Source of the DNA: Lactobacillaceae bacterium L1_55_11
GTDB taxonomy: Bacteria; Bacillota; Bacilli; Lactobacillales; Lactobacillaceae
Reading direction: 5' to 3'
Assembly: GCA_029433155.1 (NCBI GenBank)
Contig: JAQYTT010000001.1
Span: forward strand, 372,001 to 436,000
Length of the DNA stretch: 64,000 nucleotides
Below the pieces are notes generated by a model. That model was not told the origin of the DNA and did no database searches. It saw only the letters and a list, made by a program, of their open reading frames with translations. A program made the translations under genes and the position numbers. Shown one piece after another: positions 61,439 to 64,000 of this stretch. Each line of letters opens with the position of its first letter. Within the stretch, counting starts at the first letter, position 1.

Positions 61439-62629
61439 ATGACAGCTAATTCAAAGTACTTTGGTCAATACGGGGGCCAGTTCATTCCAGAACTATTGAT
61501 GCCAGCAGTTACTGAGGTGGCAGAAGCCTTTGATAAGTACCGGGACGACCCTGAATTCCAGGCCGAACTTAAAGATCTCCTGGTCAACTACGCCAACCGG
61601 CCATCCCTGCTCTACCATGCTAAGAACATGTCCGATGACCTGGGCGGCGCCCAGATTTACCTAAAGCGAGAGGACCTTAACCATACTGGCGCCCACAAGA
61701 TTAACAACGTTTTGGGCCAGGCCTTAATTGCTAAGAAGATGGGTAAGACCCGTTTGATTGCAGAAACTGGTGCCGGCCAGCACGGTGTGGCCACGGCTAC
61801 TGCCGCTGCCCTGTTTGGGATGGAATGCGAAATCTTCATGGGCAAGGAAGACACGGAGCGCCAGGCCCTAAACGTCTATCGGATGGAATTGCTAGGTGCC
61901 AAGGTCAACGAAGTCAACACTGGAACCCAGGTCCTCAAGGATGCCGTCAACGCGACCTTCCAGGACTGGACTCAACGGATTGATGATACCTTCTACGTCC
62001 TGGGCTCAGCGGTTGGTCCTTATCCTTTCCCCGAAATGGTCAAGCATTTCCAGTCCGTGATTAGTACCGAGGCTCGCCAACAGTTCTTAGATCAGACTGG
62101 TCGCCTGCCAGATGCCGTTTTGGCCTGTGTCGGTGGTGGTTCCAACGCTATTGGTTCCTTTGCCAAGTTCATTGATGACCCCGAAGTAAAACTCATCGGC
62201 GTGGAAGCCGCAGGGAAGGGCGTTGATACCGACCAAACCGCTGCCACCATGGCCCGTGGTAGTGTTGGCATTTTCCACGGGATGAAGTCCCAGTTCCTGC
62301 AAAGCGCTGACGGTCAAATCGACCCAGTTTACAGTATTTCGGCTGGACTGGACTATCCTGGGATTGGTCCTGAACACGCTTATCTCAAAGACATCGACCG
62401 GGCCCAGTACGTGCCGGCCACTGATGATGAAGCGGTTGCGGCCTTTGAATATATCGCTAAAAAAGAGGGGATTATCGCCGCAATCGAAAGTTCCCACGCC
62501 TTGGCCTATGCCATGAAGCTGGCGCCAACCATGCGGCCGGACCAGCAAATTATGGTGACCCTCAGTGGACGAGGGGACAAGGATGTGGCTGCGATTGCGC
62601 GTTACAAGGGGGTTGACCTGCATGAGTAA
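61439..62629 (+). CDS. trpB: Tryptophan synthase beta chain
   Basis: Joins indole and serine to tryptophan, in complex with TrpA. The 396-residue protein has [13 protein letters not shown], the PLP lysine in [34 protein letters not shown] and SGRGDKD. It is the first gene after the Trp T-box, which is unusual because trpB normally sits near the end of trp operons. Its end overlaps trpD by eight bases. Type TrpB1 by motifs and length. Confidence 0.96.
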   Translation: MTANSKYFGQYGGQFIPELLMPAVTEVAEAFDKYRDDPEFQAELKDLLVNYANRPSLLYHAKNMSDDLGGAQIYLKREDLNHTGAHKINNVLGQALIAKKMGKTRLIAETGAGQHGVATATAAALFGMECEIFMGKEDTERQALNVYRMELLGAKVNEVNTGTQVLKDAVNATFQDWTQRIDDTFYVLGSAVGPYPFPEMVKHFQSVISTEARQQFLDQTGRLPDAVLACVGGGSNAIGSFAKFIDDPEVKLIGVEAAGKGVDTDQTAATMARGSVGIFHGMKSQFLQSADGQIDPVYSISAGLDYPGIGPEHAYLKDIDRAQYVPATDDEAVAAFEYIAKKEGIIAAIESSHALAYAMKLAPTMRPDQQIMVTLSGRGDKDVAAIARYKGVDLHE

Positions 62630-63647
62630 TATTCAAGAAGCTTTGAAAACCTTGACTCTGCGTGAAGATTTAACGGCGGATATGGCCGAGAAAGTCATGA
62701 ATGAGATTATGACCGGTCAGATTTCTGATCCAGAAATTTCTGCCTACCTGATGGGGCTCGCGGTTAAAAACGAGTCCATCCCAGAAATTACTGGTTCAGC
62801 CCAGGCCCTCTTAAAGCACAGTGTTGCCATCCCACCTGAATTTGATGCCATGGACATCGTTGGTACTGGTGGTGATTTGGCCAATACCTTTAATATTTCA
62901 ACCACGGCCAGTTTCATCGTTGCCGCTGCCGGTGTACCAGTTGCTAAGCACGGTAACCGGGCGGCGAGTTCCAAGTCTGGGACGGCCGACGCCCTAGAAG
63001 CACTGGGGATTAACATCGAAATGGATGCCAAGCAGGCGACCGAGGTCTTAAAAGACACCAATCAAACCTTCTTATTTGCTCGGACCTACCACCCAGCCAT
63101 GAAGTACGTGGCTAAGGTTCGTAAGGCCCTAGGCTTTCGAACCGTCTTTAATGTTCTAGGTCCCTTGATTAACCCAACCCGACCGAAGACCATGCTAATG
63201 GGGGTTTATTCCAAGCACCTATTAGTGCCATTGGCCCATGTCTTAAACCAGCTGGGCGTTGATCAAGCTATTTTGGTCAACGGCCAGGACGGTTTGGATG
63301 AGGTCACCCTGACAACCACTACTGACTTGGCCATCCTGAAGGATGGTGAAGTCAGCACGGCCACCTTTGACCCAGAGAAGTACGGCTTTAACCTGACATC
63401 TTTGGCTGACCTAAAGGGTGGTAGTCCAGCTGAAAATGCCCAGATTACCGAGCAAATTTTGGCCCAGCAACTACCCGGTCCTAAGACTGATATCGTCGTC
63501 ATTAACGCGGCCATGGCCCTGCTAGCCGCTCAAAAAGTATCTGACATTGAGGGCGGTATCTACCTAGCTAAAGAAATGCTTAGCAGCGGTAGGGCTCAGG
63601 CACAATTAGAGGAATTACGAAAAGCAACCCAAGGGGTAAAGGCATGA
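62622..63647 (+). CDS. trpD: Anthranilate phosphoribosyltransferase
   Basis: Transfers phosphoribose from PRPP to anthranilate. The 341-residue protein has [21 protein letters not shown] with the PRPP-binding glycine motif, [21 protein letters not shown], and [16 protein letters not shown] 62622 overlaps the trpB stop; a longer frame from 62565 exists but lies wholly inside trpB. Its stop overlaps the trpC ATG. Confidence 0.96.
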   Translation: MSNIQEALKTLTLREDLTADMAEKVMNEIMTGQISDPEISAYLMGLAVKNESIPEITGSAQALLKHSVAIPPEFDAMDIVGTGGDLANTFNISTTASFIVAAAGVPVAKHGNRAASSKSGTADALEALGINIEMDAKQATEVLKDTNQTFLFARTYHPAMKYVAKVRKALGFRTVFNVLGPLINPTRPKTMLMGVYSKHLLVPLAHVLNQLGVDQAILVNGQDGLDEVTLTTTTDLAILKDGEVSTATFDPEKYGFNLTSLADLKGGSPAENAQITEQILAQQLPGPKTDIVVINAAMALLAAQKVSDIEGGIYLAKEMLSSGRAQAQLEELRKATQGVKA

Positions 63648-64000
63648 TTTTAGATGACCTGGTCCAGGTGACCCGCAAAAATTTAAAGCGTCGTCAGGCT
63701 GAGGTTTCCTTAGACGACCTGAGGGGGATTATTGCCCGCCAAGATCCTAAGACCCAAAAAGGGGACCGGCTCTTAGAAAAGACCCTGGCCCAGCCAGCGA
63801 TGAGCGTGATTGCTGAAATTAAGCAGACCTCGCCCTCCAAGGGACAGATTGTACCCAGTGCTGACTTTGACTACCTCCAAATTGCCCGGGACTACACTCA
63901 GGCTAAGGTGGACTTTATCAGTGTTCTCACTGAAGAGGACTACTTTAAAGGGTCCCTAGAAATCCTGGCGGCCGTGGCGGCTAGCACGCCAGTGCCGGTC
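63644..64000 (+). CDS. trpC: Indole-3-glycerol phosphate synthase, 3' part beyond window
   Basis: Closes the indole ring. The first 119 codons are seen, from ATG 63644 to the last base of the window, of a usual ~255. Visible are [17 protein letters not shown], the active-site Lys in [13 protein letters not shown] and [14 protein letters not shown] with another catalytic Lys. The start overlaps the trpD stop (ATGA). trpE, trpG, trpF and trpA are not in view and may follow. Confidence 0.94.
   Translation, partial: MILDDLVQVTRKNLKRRQAEVSLDDLRGIIARQDPKTQKGDRLLEKTLAQPAMSVIAEIKQTSPSKGQIVPSADFDYLQIARDYTQAKVDFISVLTEEDYFKGSLEILAAVAASTPVPV

Noticed and set aside
62087-62623. 178-codon antisense ORF over trpB
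   Set aside because: Shadow of trpB; trpB motifs are intact and the antisense product has no recognisable features.

Overview
The window is one uninterrupted stretch of a chromosome of roughly half G+C, with densely packed genes and strong AGGAGG-type ribosome binding sites. Gene content points to a Gram-positive lactic acid bacterium (Lactobacillaceae). Supporting signs are T-box leaders, an RbgA/YbeY/Era/RecO housekeeping block, class 1A dihydroorotate dehydrogenase, a DegV protein and a sorting-signal adhesin. Pyruvate kinase is a short form (473 residues) and follows dnaE directly with no pfkA between them, which fits an obligately heterofermentative member. I do not assign a genus. No rRNA, tRNA, insertion sequence, prophage or CRISPR array was seen.

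Layout. 1-1275: a heme catalase (minus, cut by the window edge), with GATAA palindromes in its upstream region. 1515-10063: a nine-gene operon for chorismate and Phe/Tyr precursors (aroE, DAHP synthase, aroB, aroC, aroA, tyrA, a shikimate kinase/chorismate mutase fusion, a short prephenate-dehydratase-like protein, aroD), closed by a terminator. 10180-18483: iron alcohol dehydrogenase, cell-wall amidase, pyrD, an ABC-F ATPase, dprA and topA. 18589-24201: a ThiD-like kinase and menF-menD-menH-menC, which draw on chorismate for menaquinone. 24240-27100: a short-chain dehydrogenase, an AdaA-like regulator and a TPR protein. 27199-35013: cca, folA, degV, ypmS, yozE, rbgA, rnhB, trmK, a NIF3 protein and pepT. 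35045-40206: a small membrane protein, dnaE and pyk.

40273-41901: brnQ behind what looks like a ribosome-mediated attenuator with a Val/Ile-rich leader peptide. 41987-46589: phoH-ybeY-dgkA-era-recO and asparaginase. 46631-53690: hom-thrB-lysC (minus) divergent from thrC-glyA, then 5-formyl-THF cyclo-ligase. 53738-55725: a LexA-box-controlled cassette of a Y-family polymerase, a YolD-like protein and an unrecognised small protein. 55783-57111: a T-box leader, a possible 48-codon ORF and a 2-keto-4-pentenoate-hydratase-like gene. 57165-61048: GNAT acetyltransferase, gpmA and a GbpC/antigen I/II-like surface protein. 61078-64000: a Trp T-box and the start of a trp operon in the unusual order trpB-trpD-trpC.

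The shikimate operon feeds chorismate to three users seen here: Tyr/Phe, menaquinone and Trp. Heme catalase plus menaquinone genes suggest a strain that can use exogenous heme and perhaps respire. Control by amino-acid supply recurs: a Trp T-box, a second T-box of unresolved specificity, and the Val/Ile leader at brnQ. The features of most interest are the brnQ leader, the T-box on a hydratase gene, the aroK-chorismate mutase fusion with its BacA-like neighbour, and the third gene of the SOS cassette.
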